DNA of 27,426 nt from Reticulitermes lucifugus (lineage: Eukaryota; Arthropoda; Insecta; Blattodea; Rhinotermitidae). Positions 10,084 to 18,720 of the stretch are shown one piece after another. The notes under the pieces were generated by a model that had not been told where the DNA came from, ran no database searches, and saw only the letters and a list, made by a program, of their open reading frames with translations. The position numbers and the translations under genes are program-made. The stretch is from positions 16,695 through 44,120 of the forward strand of contig JAKCWW010002935.1 of the NCBI GenBank assembly GCA_026260175.1, in the 5' to 3' direction. The first letter of the stretch is position 1; each line of letters begins with the position of its first letter.

Positions 10084-10300
10084 CGACGTAGACTGGTTTT
10101 GAATGGGACCCTTTGTTGGACACTTTTAGTATCCCGCTCCAGAAAGTTGTTAATGATTCGTCGACATTGTTTCATTTGGCGTCGTGTAGGAACAACGTAA
10201 TTTTGTATTTGAAAATTAACCAAGAAGAGTAAAAATTGTGTTACTGTCTGAAACGGAATATGACTCTAATTTTTCTTCCGTTAATAAGATCAGCTGCACC

Positions 10301-10618
10301 GATCGTGTGAAGAATGAAGAAGTATTACTTAAGAGTAAAAGAGGAAAGGAATATCCTACATACAATAAAAAGAAGGGAGGCTAATTGCATTGGTCATATC
10401 TTGCATATGAACTGCATTCTCAATGACGTTGTTGTAGGAAAGATAGAAGGAAGGATAAAGTGACGGGAAGACGAAGAAGGAGACGTAAGCAGCTACTGGA
10501 TGACGTCAAGTACACGAGAGGATACTGTAAATTGGAAGAGGAAGCACTAGATCGCACTTTGTGGAGAACTGGCTTTGGAAGAAGCTCTGGACCTGTTGTA
10601 AGACAGACTACGGAATGA
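10301..10618 (+). mobile_element. LINE ORF2 C-terminus, second group, two frameshifts
   Basis: The homology starts as DRVKNEEVLLKSK, shifts near 10334 to RVKEERNILHTIKRREANCI then GHILHMNC, and shifts again near 10462 to VTGRRRRRRKQLLDDVKYTR then GYCKLEEEALDRTLWRTGFG, ending PVVRQTTE and a stop at 10616-10618. This matches the C-terminal tail of insect non-LTR retrotransposon reverse transcriptases as I recall them. The same KQLLDDLKE block begins again at 27400 in a separate copy. The gene is broken. Confidence 0.8.
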
Positions 10619-10640
10619 ATGAATGAATGAATGAGTAAAT
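10614..10640 (+). repeat. TGAA simple-repeat tail of the LINE
   Basis: GAATGAATGAATGAATGAG begins at the LINE stop codon. Short simple-repeat 3' tails of this kind are typical of several LINE clades and are used in priming reverse transcription. Confidence 0.75.
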
Positions 10641-10800
10641 GCCAAGCTCATTTGTGTTCTCCGTTAGTCATTAACGCACATGGTATATTTCACATGAGCT
10701 CTGTGTTTTTGTATATGTACCTTTTTAGTTTAGATACGTAAATATGCTTCAAGATCAGAATTTTTGCTTCAGCCTTGCTGGTTTAAATCATACAGGTGTT

Positions 10801-10850
10801 TCATAAGTATACTGTTTACTGTTATCAGTAGTACAGTCACAACCAACACA
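10801..10850 (+). repeat. Left arm of an inverted repeat spanning the gap
   Basis: GTACAGTCACAACCAACACA at its inner end is the exact reverse complement of the first 20 bases after the N run (12436-12455). Homology extends outward to about 50 bases with several mismatches and one indel. The partner arm is at 12436-12485. Confidence 0.8.
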
Positions 10851-10878
10851 TACACTTGCAATACGTAATCAGGCTACT

Positions 10879-10905
10879 GTTTTCAGCTCAAAGAGCCATC
10901 ATCAG
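10879..10905 (-). ncRNA. Hammerhead-like hairpin, copy A
   Basis: The minus strand reads CTGATGATGGCTCTTTGAGC then TGAAAAC. CTGATGA and GAAA match the two invariant blocks of a hammerhead ribozyme, flanking a GGCTC/GAGCT stem II. One extra U sits before stem II, and stems I and III are unclear. Hammerhead motifs are established in the terminal repeats of Penelope-like retroelements. This is likely a relic rather than an active ribozyme. Confidence 0.4.
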
Positions 10906-11039
10906 GCGTATGACAGAAAACTGTGAACACCAAATTCCATACATTTTGGTAAGAGGAAAAACTCCCCTCTTTTTTACAATTATATATATATATAGTGTAT
11001 ATCAATATATAAAAGTGCTGCCTAAGAGAAGTATATGTT

Positions 11040-11160
11040 AAAATGTAAATATAAAAGATGTAAAATATAAAAAACGTGTAAGTATAAAAATGTGAATATA
11101 AAAAATGGAGTCAGACCGTAAGATGTGGAAGTATGTGCGGCAGTGCTAATGTAAAAAACC
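11040..11160. repeat. AT-rich degenerate tandem stretch
   Basis: Imperfect repeats of the type GTAAATATAAAA or GTAAGTATAAAA, spaced about 14-18 bp. Low-complexity sequence without coding signal. Confidence 0.5.
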
Positions 11161-11166
11161 TTAAAT

Positions 11167-11232
11167 ATGCGGCCCTAAGATATCTCATATGCGGCCCTAA
11201 GATATCTCATATGCGGTCCTAAGATATCTCAT
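11167..11232 (+). repeat. 22-bp tandem repeat, three copies
   Basis: Three contiguous units of ATGCGGCCCTAAGATATCTC plus AT. The third carries one substitution (GGTCC for GGCCC). Near-identity suggests recent duplication. Confidence 0.95.
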
Positions 11233-11458
11233 AAATCGCCTAAATGTATATCAGATAAATCCTTCGGCAAGAAAAGAACAAATAATTATCCAAAATATTT
11301 TTATAACAGTGGTTTCCCCCTACAATTAATAACCTTCTGAACAAGCAAAAATCACCAAAACCACCAACCAAAAATGACAACTTTTATCAAAAACAAGAAT
11401 GGGCTACTTTCACATTTATTAATACGAATTTTTTTTACATTTAATTAGTGAACATCGA

Positions 11459-11544
11459 TTTGTATTTTATAGGTAAAGTATCCACACAAAATTAAAAACC
11501 CAGTTTTTCGTACATGTGTGGATACCTTACCTATAAAATACAAA
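11459..11544. repeat. 29-nt inverted repeat with 28-nt loop, beside the gap
   Basis: The left arm (11459-11487, ATTTTATAGGTAAAGTATCC core) pairs with the right arm (11516-11544) with a single A/G difference. The loop and the sequence after the right arm share AAAAACCCAGTTTT, implying a larger repeated unit that continues into the N run. Confidence 0.9.
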
Positions 11545-11569
11545 CCACATAAAATAAAAACCCAGTTTT

Positions 11570-12435
11570 NNNNNNNNNNNNNNNNNNNNNNNNNNNNNNN
11601 NNNNNNNNNNNNNNNNNNNNNNNNNNNNNNNNNNNNNNNNNNNNNNNNNNNNNNNNNNNNNNNNNNNNNNNNNNNNNNNNNNNNNNNNNNNNNNNNNNNN
11701 NNNNNNNNNNNNNNNNNNNNNNNNNNNNNNNNNNNNNNNNNNNNNNNNNNNNNNNNNNNNNNNNNNNNNNNNNNNNNNNNNNNNNNNNNNNNNNNNNNNN
11801 NNNNNNNNNNNNNNNNNNNNNNNNNNNNNNNNNNNNNNNNNNNNNNNNNNNNNNNNNNNNNNNNNNNNNNNNNNNNNNNNNNNNNNNNNNNNNNNNNNNN
11901 NNNNNNNNNNNNNNNNNNNNNNNNNNNNNNNNNNNNNNNNNNNNNNNNNNNNNNNNNNNNNNNNNNNNNNNNNNNNNNNNNNNNNNNNNNNNNNNNNNNN
12001 NNNNNNNNNNNNNNNNNNNNNNNNNNNNNNNNNNNNNNNNNNNNNNNNNNNNNNNNNNNNNNNNNNNNNNNNNNNNNNNNNNNNNNNNNNNNNNNNNNNN
12101 NNNNNNNNNNNNNNNNNNNNNNNNNNNNNNNNNNNNNNNNNNNNNNNNNNNNNNNNNNNNNNNNNNNNNNNNNNNNNNNNNNNNNNNNNNNNNNNNNNNN
12201 NNNNNNNNNNNNNNNNNNNNNNNNNNNNNNNNNNNNNNNNNNNNNNNNNNNNNNNNNNNNNNNNNNNNNNNNNNNNNNNNNNNNNNNNNNNNNNNNNNNN
12301 NNNNNNNNNNNNNNNNNNNNNNNNNNNNNNNNNNNNNNNNNNNNNNNNNNNNNNNNNNNNNNNNNNNNNNNNNNNNNNNNNNNNNNNNNNNNNNNNNNNN
12401 NNNNNNNNNNNNNNNNNNNNNNNNNNNNNNNNNNN
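11570..12435. other. Assembly gap, 866 N
   Basis: Undetermined bases. The apparent 320-350 residue open frames crossing it are artefacts of N translation. The gap is flanked on both sides by inverted-repeat sequence, a likely reason for assembly failure. Confidence 1.
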
Positions 12436-12485
12436 TGTGTTGGTTGTGACTGTACTATTGATAAGAGTAAAAATATACTTTTGCA
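12436..12485 (-). repeat. Right arm of the gap-spanning inverted repeat
   Basis: TGTGTTGGTTGTGACTGTAC is the reverse complement of 10831-10850. The match continues with scattered differences to about 12485. Confidence 0.8.
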
Positions 12486-13156
12486 TGTACATACCAACGG
12501 GGATGTCTAATTTTAAAAGGTAGTTTCATAGTTTAAGCCTGAGAGCCTAGTCTGATGAGTTCGAACTGTAATTGTCTCACTCCGGTTTCCCTTTCATCTC
12601 CATACATAATTCATATATCCATTTCAGAACTTTCCTGCTGTCCAGCCATCGTGTTTCAGAGGCTTTAGATAACGTCTTCATGTTCTGTGACCATGTCATT
12701 TCGGACGTTGATATTTTCATGTAGATGAAGGACCAAGAACGGATGTTAGTACATTGGATCTCTCCTGCACAACTGCCTTGGCAATGAAACTTTGGTTTTG
12801 TTGCTGTTGTATCCTCGTCTTTTATAACGAGACTTACTTTGTGTCGTATTATGCACGGTATAATGCATTAAATACGCTACACTTCTCTGTAATCTATTGT
12901 AATGCAGTGTACCGAATGATCCAGATAAAACTGAATCGTTAGATGGAACACATTAAAGCTTCTTCGTTTATGTGAATGAAGTGTATAGATTGTAGAGCCT
13001 TAGAGTATTGATGATGAATATTATCTTTATGTCACGGGTCCTACAGAGTAGTCATTTCTTTTTGTCTTTTACCTGTACACGAGACAGATTCAGTCTCTGC
13101 TGGACGTAGAAATCTTAGAATTTCACAGACAATTGATAAAATTCTAATGAAATGCA
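12486..13156. other. No gene recognised
   Basis: No coding motif or repeat family was seen. The 62-codon plus-strand frame at 12754-12942 has no recognisable domain. Confidence 0.4.
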
Positions 13157-13183
13157 GTAATAATAATAATAATAATAATAATG
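13157..13183. repeat. (TAA)n microsatellite
   Basis: About nine uninterrupted TAA/AAT trinucleotides within AT-rich sequence. Confidence 0.95.
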
Positions 13184-13235
13184 CATTTTATAAGATTGTA
13201 GAAAGATGAAGTTAAATACTTTTTGTTAGAAATAA

Positions 13236-13390
13236 TCGTGGTTCGATTCCCGTTAGGGCAAGAGATTTGTCTCTTCTGCTAAGCGTGCAGGACCGACTCT
13301 GGGGCCCACCCATAGTCCTAGTCTGTGAGCACTGTGGGGTATTTCTTGGGGGTAGAGCGGCCGGGACATGAAGTTAACCACTCACTTATT
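13236..13390 (+). repeat. tRNA-derived SINE, 5'-truncated
   Basis: CGTGGTTCGATTCCCGTTAG is a B box followed by the shared SINE body: CTCTGGGGCCCACCC, GTGAGCACTGTGGGGTATTT, and GCGGCCGGGACATGAAGTTA. The same body occurs at 20130-20412 (plus) and, antisense, at 16915-17152 and 24930-25150. The A-box half is missing. Confidence 0.7.
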
Positions 13391-14164
13391 AGAAATATAC
13401 GGGATCCATGTTATGAGATTACAATCTTTGCTACGCGTATAGCCAAATATGAAAATAGCTGCTGCCACATACAGAGAATAACGATGGGCGGTCTTCGAAA
13501 AACAGTTCTCAGTTATCAGTGCTGCGGAAGGAGAAATAAAGGACTGCTATGGAATAAAGGAAAGGAGCAAAGAAGGTAAATGTTGTCCATATTTGGAGCA
13601 TTTTTCTCGAGACGTTTATTGCAAAGTATTGAGATGAGTTTGCAAGTAGGCCTATTTGGAGACATCCAGTTGACATGCCTTGCGCATTTTGCCATTGGAT
13701 ACTGTTCCATTAAGAATCTGTGATATTCTGGTTCGTTACTGCGTTTTTCGTTGGGAACCGACAAAAAGGAAACGAGTACACATTAAACACCATGATCTGT
13801 GAGGCCAGAGCGTTCCCTTAAGACTAGTTCCACATAGTCATACTTTGTTAGAGGCAGGGGCAGTGATTCTGCTTTGTAGAAATCGCTTAGTCGTGTCATA
13901 TTTGCCAATAACACAGTTTGGTATTGATCCGTAATTGATTTTGGGATGTATTTATGGTGGTGCCTTGGGTAAAGGAGTGTTTATTTGCCGGCAGTGAGCG
14001 GTTACGTCCCATCTTGTGTTGCTCTGATTCTGAGAGTTTTGAATGTGTAACGTACGTACTTATTTTCAGAACCTGTTCTGTTTATTCAGTTATCGGTTCG
14101 TGTGATATGCATACATATACAACAGGTATGTCCAACAAGTGTTGTCCAGTGTACCCGTTGTAGT
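13391..14164. other. No gene recognised
   Basis: Short overlapping open frames only (13325-13764 region, both strands). No motif or RNA gene was seen. Confidence 0.4.
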
Positions 14165-14283
14165 GCCTAGACTCCAACGGCATGGCCATACTCGTAAAAG
14201 TTTCGTTTGCTGATAACGAAGTTAAGCTGCATGGATGATAGCTGGAGGTTGGATGGGTAACCATTGACATGCGGTGCCACCAC
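14165..14283 (+). pseudogene. 5S rRNA-like sequence (5S pseudogene or SINE3-type head)
   Basis: GCCTAGACTCCAACGGCATG then GCCATACTCG resembles a 5S rRNA start. Internal promoter landmarks follow in the right order: AACGAAGTTAAGCTGC (A-box-like) and GGTTGGATGGGTAACC (C-box-like). The length (~119 bp) fits 5S rRNA. Divergence in the middle and the abutting tRNA-like SINE argue against a functional 5S gene. Confidence 0.65.
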
Positions 14284-14300
14284 CCGCGCTACTACAAGGG

Positions 14301-14580
14301 TCACGCGGTGGCGCAGTTGGTTGAGGCACTGCGCGACAAGCCGGAAGGTCGCAGGTTCGATTGCCGATGGGGTCATTGGGATTTTTCATTGACTTAATCC
14401 TTCCGACTGCACTATGGCCCTGGGGTCGACTCAGCTTCTAACAGAAATGAGTACCAGGAGTATCTCCTGGGGGTAAAGGCAGCCGGTGAATAGGGTTAAC
14501 AACCATGCCACCTTCCTGTGCCGATTGCTTAGAAATTCTGGCAGCCTGAACCTTCTGGAACCCTAGTGGCCTGTCCTTTT
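14301..14580 (+). repeat. tRNA-derived SINE
   Basis: GGTGGCGCAGTTGGTTGAGG (14306-14325) is an A box and GGTTCGATTGC (14354-14364) a B box, 34 bp apart as in a tRNA. The body has CACTATGGCCCTGGGGTCGA, TCTAACAGAAATGAGTACCA and GGGGGTAAAGGCAGCCGG, and ends near CTGGAACCCTAGTGGCCTG. From memory this resembles a SINE abundant in cockroach sequence. It starts about 20 bp after the 5S-like unit. Confidence 0.85.
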
Positions 14581-14704
14581 ATCCGTTGTAGTGTCAGCGC
14601 CAGATGTAAGGCAGAATCTTCCATTGACCTTCACTTCTGTAATCTAATTCAAATAACAGTCTAACTTGAGGGCAGTGCGAGTCGTAGCAGCACATAACTG
14701 AATA

Positions 14705-14992
14705 GTTACGGACCGTCTGTCTAGACACGATCATCGGAATCGAGTGAACGGTGCTCCTGCTTCGTATAAAGAGGTCCCTGGCTCAAATATCGGCTCAGAA
14801 ACGACGGCCCTGACTGTTATTAGTGGTTTACCTAGGCCCGCCCAGGAAAATGTCAGAATACTACCTCAAATTACACCAAGGCCTTTTATTTTCGTATTAT
14901 TTTCTGGAACATTACACACCCATCATGCTACCATTCAACGCTAGTGACAGTGTCATGAAATAAATAAATAAAATAAATAAGTAATAAATAGG
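14705..14992 (+). repeat. SINE-like element with AAAT-rich tail
   Basis: GGTCCCTGGCTCAAATATCG resembles a decayed B box. The body TTTACCTAGGCCCGCCCAGG, then CCTCAAATTACACCAAGGCC, leads to AACGCTAGTGACAGTGTCAT and an (AAAT)n-like tail at 14957-14990. The head-body-tail order fits a tRNA-derived SINE. The A box is not clear. Confidence 0.6.
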
Positions 14993-14997
14993 GGCAC

Positions 14998-15265
14998 ATG
15001 AACGAGAATAGTAACGCATACAGGGTGTGGGTGGGGAAACCTGAAGGAAAGAGACCACGTGGAAGACATAGTCTTAGATGGGGGGATAATATTAAAATGG
15101 ATATTTATGAAATATTATGGGATTGCGTGGACTGGATGTATCTGGCTCAGGATGTGGGCATGTGGTGGGCTCCGCTTGTGAACAGGGCAGTGAGCCTCCG
15201 GGTTCCATAAAATGTGGGTATTTCTTGACTAGGCGAAGAACTGTTAGCTTCTCGCGAAGGTTTCT
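14998..15265 (+). mobile_element. LINE ORF2 C-terminus and 3' UTR
   Basis: One open frame from 14998 reads NAYRVWVGKPEGKRPRGRHS then LRWGDNIKMDIYEILWDCVD and WMYLAQD, ending VNRAVSLRVP and a stop at 15208-15210. It is followed by the family 3' UTR (TTTCTTGACTAGGCGAAGAA, then TTGCATGGAGTTGG). This is the best-preserved copy of this LINE tail in the window and is truncated at its 5' end. Confidence 0.85.
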
Positions 15266-15287
15266 GTTGCATGGAGTTGGTTGGTTT

Positions 15288-15323
15288 GGGTGGGTGGGTG
15301 GGTGGTTGGTTGGGGGGTTAGGG
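15288..15323 (+). other. G-quadruplex-forming G-rich tract
   Basis: GGGTGGGTGGGTGGG at 15288-15302 meets the G3-N1 quadruplex rule exactly, followed by a G6 run at 15312 and GGG at 15321. It starts right after the LINE 3' UTR and looks like an expanded tail. Confidence 0.8.
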
Positions 15324-16310
15324 TTTTTGTTTGTTTGGGTGTGTGGTTACTTGAATAGTGGCATAGATTTTAATTCTGCGCAGAGGCCCTGAGAATTTTT
15401 GTCTTCGCATTCCACATCGGGAACGACTGTGCACCCGGCTTCGTATGTGGGACTCTTTCCACGGAGTAAGTGTGTTGTAACGTCAGTCAGATGCCTACAG
15501 CCAGTAGCTTATACACTCTCATGGCCTGACGATACGGCAGTTTACATGAATATAGTGTACTATATTCGGGCTGCTGGTGATATGGGAGCATGTGAAGGAC
15601 GCAGATACAAAATTATTGTGTCATGGAGATAAATACTTGGCGGATGAGTAATTTTACATTGCAGATACACACGGTGTTCCGTAAAGTTTTGTCATAACGT
15701 ACGGGAGTTACAGGACAAGTCATTTGGAGTGCAGATTATTTAATAAATATTTTACCTTAAATTCGTAGTCGTCTCCGTAATATCTTTCTACCAATATCTA
15801 AAAAAAAGGCGAGGTCATGATTAACAATTTCTGATAACTGTGTTATTACTTAAGTTAGGATACATTTGTTCGGAGTGGTTGGTTTGAAACGACGGATGTG
15901 AAATAGGATTGTGGCGGATGTACTTAGTGGTTCCTGGATGTATGCATTAAGTTATCGTGGTATGAGCTTACGTCACGTTTACTGCTTCCTTTATGCAACC
16001 TCAGAGAAGTACGCCATAGGGGAGTGCGGTTGGGTGAACGAGATGGCCACGCAGTTTGCCCTTCTCATCATATTCGTTGCTGGGCAAATGTGTTATTCAG
16101 ACAGTTTGTTAGTTGTCGCATGTAAGTGAAGGGGACAGCAGGTGCAGTAAATGGTCTAAGAGTTCTGTTATCACACAACAGCAAAGTTTGCTTTAAACAC
16201 TGCACATTGTTTCAAACATTCGCTTTACTTTTCTGGGGCAAGGTCTGATCAATAACAAGTTAGGAAATTATTTTAAAGTTGTCCACTCCGTGCATTTTTA
16301 GATCAATGTA
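15324..16310. other. No gene recognised (about 1 kb)
   Basis: Open frames at 15399-15632 and 15911-16129 show no family motif. No repeat structure was recognised. Confidence 0.4.
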
Positions 16311-16422
16311 TTCAATTTATTATACCAACCAAATGCATATTATTGGTTAAATATGTCGCAGCTACGTGTTTAACACTCATATTTAACTAATAATGTGCTT
16401 TTGGTTGATATAATAAATTTAA
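16311..16422. repeat. 45-nt inverted repeat with 22-nt loop
   Basis: The left arm (16311-16355) and right arm (16378-16422) are reverse complements with about five mismatches. The cores are AACCAAATGCATATTATTGG and its partner CTAATAATGTGCTTTTGGTT. Folded, it makes a long AT-rich hairpin. It lies about 90 bp before hammerhead-like copy B. Confidence 0.9.
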
Positions 16423-16509
16423 TAAACCACGTTATAAAATTTTAAGTCAAAATCAAGAAATGCACAAGATTATTAGCAAGCATAAGATGTATTTACAACC
16501 CCTACATAT

Positions 16510-16536
16510 GTTTCGGCAAATAAATTGCCATACTCA
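16510..16536 (-). ncRNA. Hammerhead-like hairpin, copy B, core mutated
   Basis: The minus strand reads CTGAGTATGGCAATTTATTT then GCCGAAAC. The layout is that of copies A and C, with stem II GGCAA/TTGCC still fully paired, but the CTGATGA core reads CTGAGTA. A ribozyme with this core would be inactive. Probably a Penelope-like terminal remnant. Confidence 0.35.
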
Positions 16537-16559
16537 GGGGGTATTTATCAAAGAGCTAC

Positions 16560-16914
16560 AAGTACTTATTGCATCCAAATACACAATAGTTTGTTTGACA
16601 GTAAAAGTATTTACGCAGCATACAATGTTAAAATATATAGAAGCATGAAATTATAAAATTAAAAATAAAGAACAATAATACATTATGCCTCAAGCAGTGA
16701 TTATAAATAAATATGCCATATGAACTCAGAGTATAAAATATATACAGATAGTTGTTCCTGCACGCATCTCGTGCGCAACTCACTAAATACGTCGGGATGA
16801 AAAATGTTTGGAACACAGTTTAAAAAAAACAATCATTTTATCCCAAATACACTTTTTTTTTCCCCCATGCGTCTTACGGTACAATAAAGTTGTACTTGTG
16901 CACACCATAAATGG
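16560..16914. other. No gene recognised, AT-rich
   Basis: AT-rich sequence with a T-run near 16853-16860. No coding motif was seen. Confidence 0.4.
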
Positions 16915-17152
16915 GGAGTGGAGGTATAACTTCACTAATTCTTAACCTCGGCACTAAATGCACGCCCCCAGACGCTTTACACCCGGAGAATGATCCCCCG
17001 GTACCCACTGAATAGGAGACTTGGTGGGCCCCAGACCCAGTCTTCACGTTTTGGAAAAGAGAAAAATCCTTTGCCCGTGCCGGGATTCGAACGAAGATTT
17101 GTCGTTCATCCGGCCTGTCTCGTAGTCACTATATCAACTGAGCTATTCCTGC
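16915..17152 (-). repeat. tRNA-derived SINE, with clear A and B boxes
   Basis: On the minus strand, AATAGCTCAGTTGATATAG (near 17147-17130) is a good A box and GTTCGAATCCCGG (17092-17080) a good B box. The body follows with TCTGGGGCCCACCAAGTCTC and ends in TAGTGCCGAGGTTAAGAATT. It is the most complete head of the SINE family also seen at 13236, 20130 and 24930. Confidence 0.85.
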
Positions 17153-17777
17153 TAGCAAGACCTACCGTTTTTAAGTTAAAACGTGAGCCAGTGCGCCACT
17201 GTACGTAAGTTGTGTGTTGATACACGACTTGAATGCAATATGCGTGCAATTTCAGTTGTTTTGTTGGCAGTGTACTGCGTCATGTGACATCCCACTGTTG
17301 GCGAAGTTTCATAACGATTTCCACGTTGGCTTACATAAATCTTGAAGGCGTTTCTTGAGCGTCGCAGATAAACATTGGTGCTCCGGACACTTTATCGCCG
17401 ATGCACTTATACGGACAGTTGTACTGGGAAATGAAACCACCGATGGCGTGTCCGTGACGCCCAGAATGATAGCGAAGCATTTAATTTTCTGCGATGACAC
17501 ACACTTTTTTCTAAGAAGAACGACATCTGTCTGTAACCGCATATTCAAAGGGTCACACCCAGGCAGTGGCAGTCACGCTGCGTTGGCGCAAGCGCAGTGT
17601 CGATTATGTTGAGTCACCATTTGGCGTAAATACGTGGTTTTGAACCCCAAATCACAGGTTTGTAAAGAAAGTGTTTTGTTCTGATCATCGTATAGTGTCA
17701 CAAGTTTATGCAAAGCGGTCTGGAGATCAAAACAAGTTATGTAAGCCTACGTTTTATGTCGTGTAGGTGACATAGAA
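17153..17777. other. No gene assigned; open frames on both strands
   Basis: Two complementary frames (17309-17548 minus, 17355-17612 plus) are open. The minus one contains RLQTDVVLLRKKCVSSQKIK and ISASAIKCPEHQCLSATLKK. Composition is protein-like but I recognise no family. It may be a fragment of an unidentified repeat. Confidence 0.3.
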
Positions 17778-18050
17778 CAGGGGTGGCCAGCTAGACGGGA
17801 TTCAGGAGCCGCAGGTTAGGAGGCAACTTGGCAAGAGCCATGTCGTAGTAGGACAAAACATCTTTTCCTTATTTGATAGCTTCTTATTTCTGTTCAACTA
17901 CAGTAGGTTAGTTTCAGTTACCTATGAGTCGTTTTGCTTTAGAAAGTTTTTTTAAAACGCCGTTCTTTGTCGGCTTCGTGTGCATGTAACGTATTTGAAT
18001 ATTATTTTTTTTACAGGTAACTTGCGCGAGGCGCGTTGTGGCCACCCCTG
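17778..18050. mobile_element. hAT-type MITE, complete, with 8-bp target duplication
   Basis: The 273-bp element begins CAGGGGTGGCCA and ends TGGCCACCCCTG, perfect 12-bp terminal inverted repeats. It is flanked by identical 8-bp direct repeats ACATAGAA at 17770-17777 and 18051-18058. An 8-bp duplication plus a CAGGGGTG-type end is diagnostic of the hAT superfamily. The interior has no transposase, so it is non-autonomous. Confidence 0.95.
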
Positions 18051-18371
18051 ACATAGAAGGTGCATTTGTTTAAGACCCGCATTTCTGTATGAGGCTCTCT
18101 TTCGTGGTTTTCCCAACCACATTATGGGACGATATGTTTGCTTGTCGGCACGTTTTACCTCTGACACTACTGTAGGTTCTTTTTTAAATGTTGGCCAGGG
18201 ATTTACACCGAAAGTTGGGTGGATTTAATTTTGGACCGTGTCTGTCAGATAAACTTTTTGTGAAGCTGAACTCAGCCTTTTTGGTCACTGTTTGAAAAGG
18301 GCTTACCGTACGCTATTACAGACTTGATTATCTGTAGATTTTTCCTGAGACGTTTATTGTATGTAGTGTCT

Positions 18372-18490
18372 GTTTAGAGCTACATTGCCGCAGCTTAGAC
18401 GGTTACGTCGGTGACCGGCTTCTGATCTCGAAGTCCCGGGTTCTGTCCAGGGGCAGTCCATGTGGGATTTGTGGCAGACAGGTTGGCGTT
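18372..18490 (+). repeat. Probable tRNA-like SINE fragment
   Basis: TTAGACGGTTACGTCGGTGA followed by CTCGAAGTCCCGGGTTCTGT resembles a degenerate A box to B box layout. The text GCAGTCCATGTGGGATTTGT after it resembles a SINE body. It ends just before the 20-bp minisatellite. Confidence 0.5.
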
Positions 18491-18503
18491 GTAAGATGTT
18501 TTT

Positions 18504-18720
18504 GTCCGAGTACTACTGGTTCTGTCCAAGTACCACTATTTCTGTCCGAGTACTATTACTTTCCGAGTACCGCTGTTCCTCTCTGAGTACCACTGTTACT
18601 TTCTGAGTACCGCTGTTACTTTCCGAGTACCGCTGTTCTTGTCTGAGTACCACTTTTTCTTTCCGAGTGTCACTTTTCTTGTCCGAGTACCACTGTTCTT
18701 GTCCGAGTGCCACGGTTTTT
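18504..18720 (+). repeat. 20-bp minisatellite, 11 units
   Basis: Eleven contiguous units of the pattern GTCCGAGTACCACTGTTCTT, ten of 20 bp and one of 17 bp. Variation is mostly C/T and A/G changes. The 66-codon minus frame here is a by-product. There are no spacers, so it is not a CRISPR array. Confidence 0.95.

Noticed and set aside
11445..12510. Open frames of 320-350 codons across 11445-12510
   Set aside because: They consist almost entirely of N translated as X; the real flanking bases encode only 17-40 residues.
17080..17150. Functional tRNA gene on the minus strand
   Set aside because: A and B boxes are good, but the cloverleaf is not closed and a SINE body shared with three other loci follows directly.
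18504..18720. CRISPR array
   Set aside because: Units are contiguous without unique spacers, and the genome is eukaryotic; it is a minisatellite.
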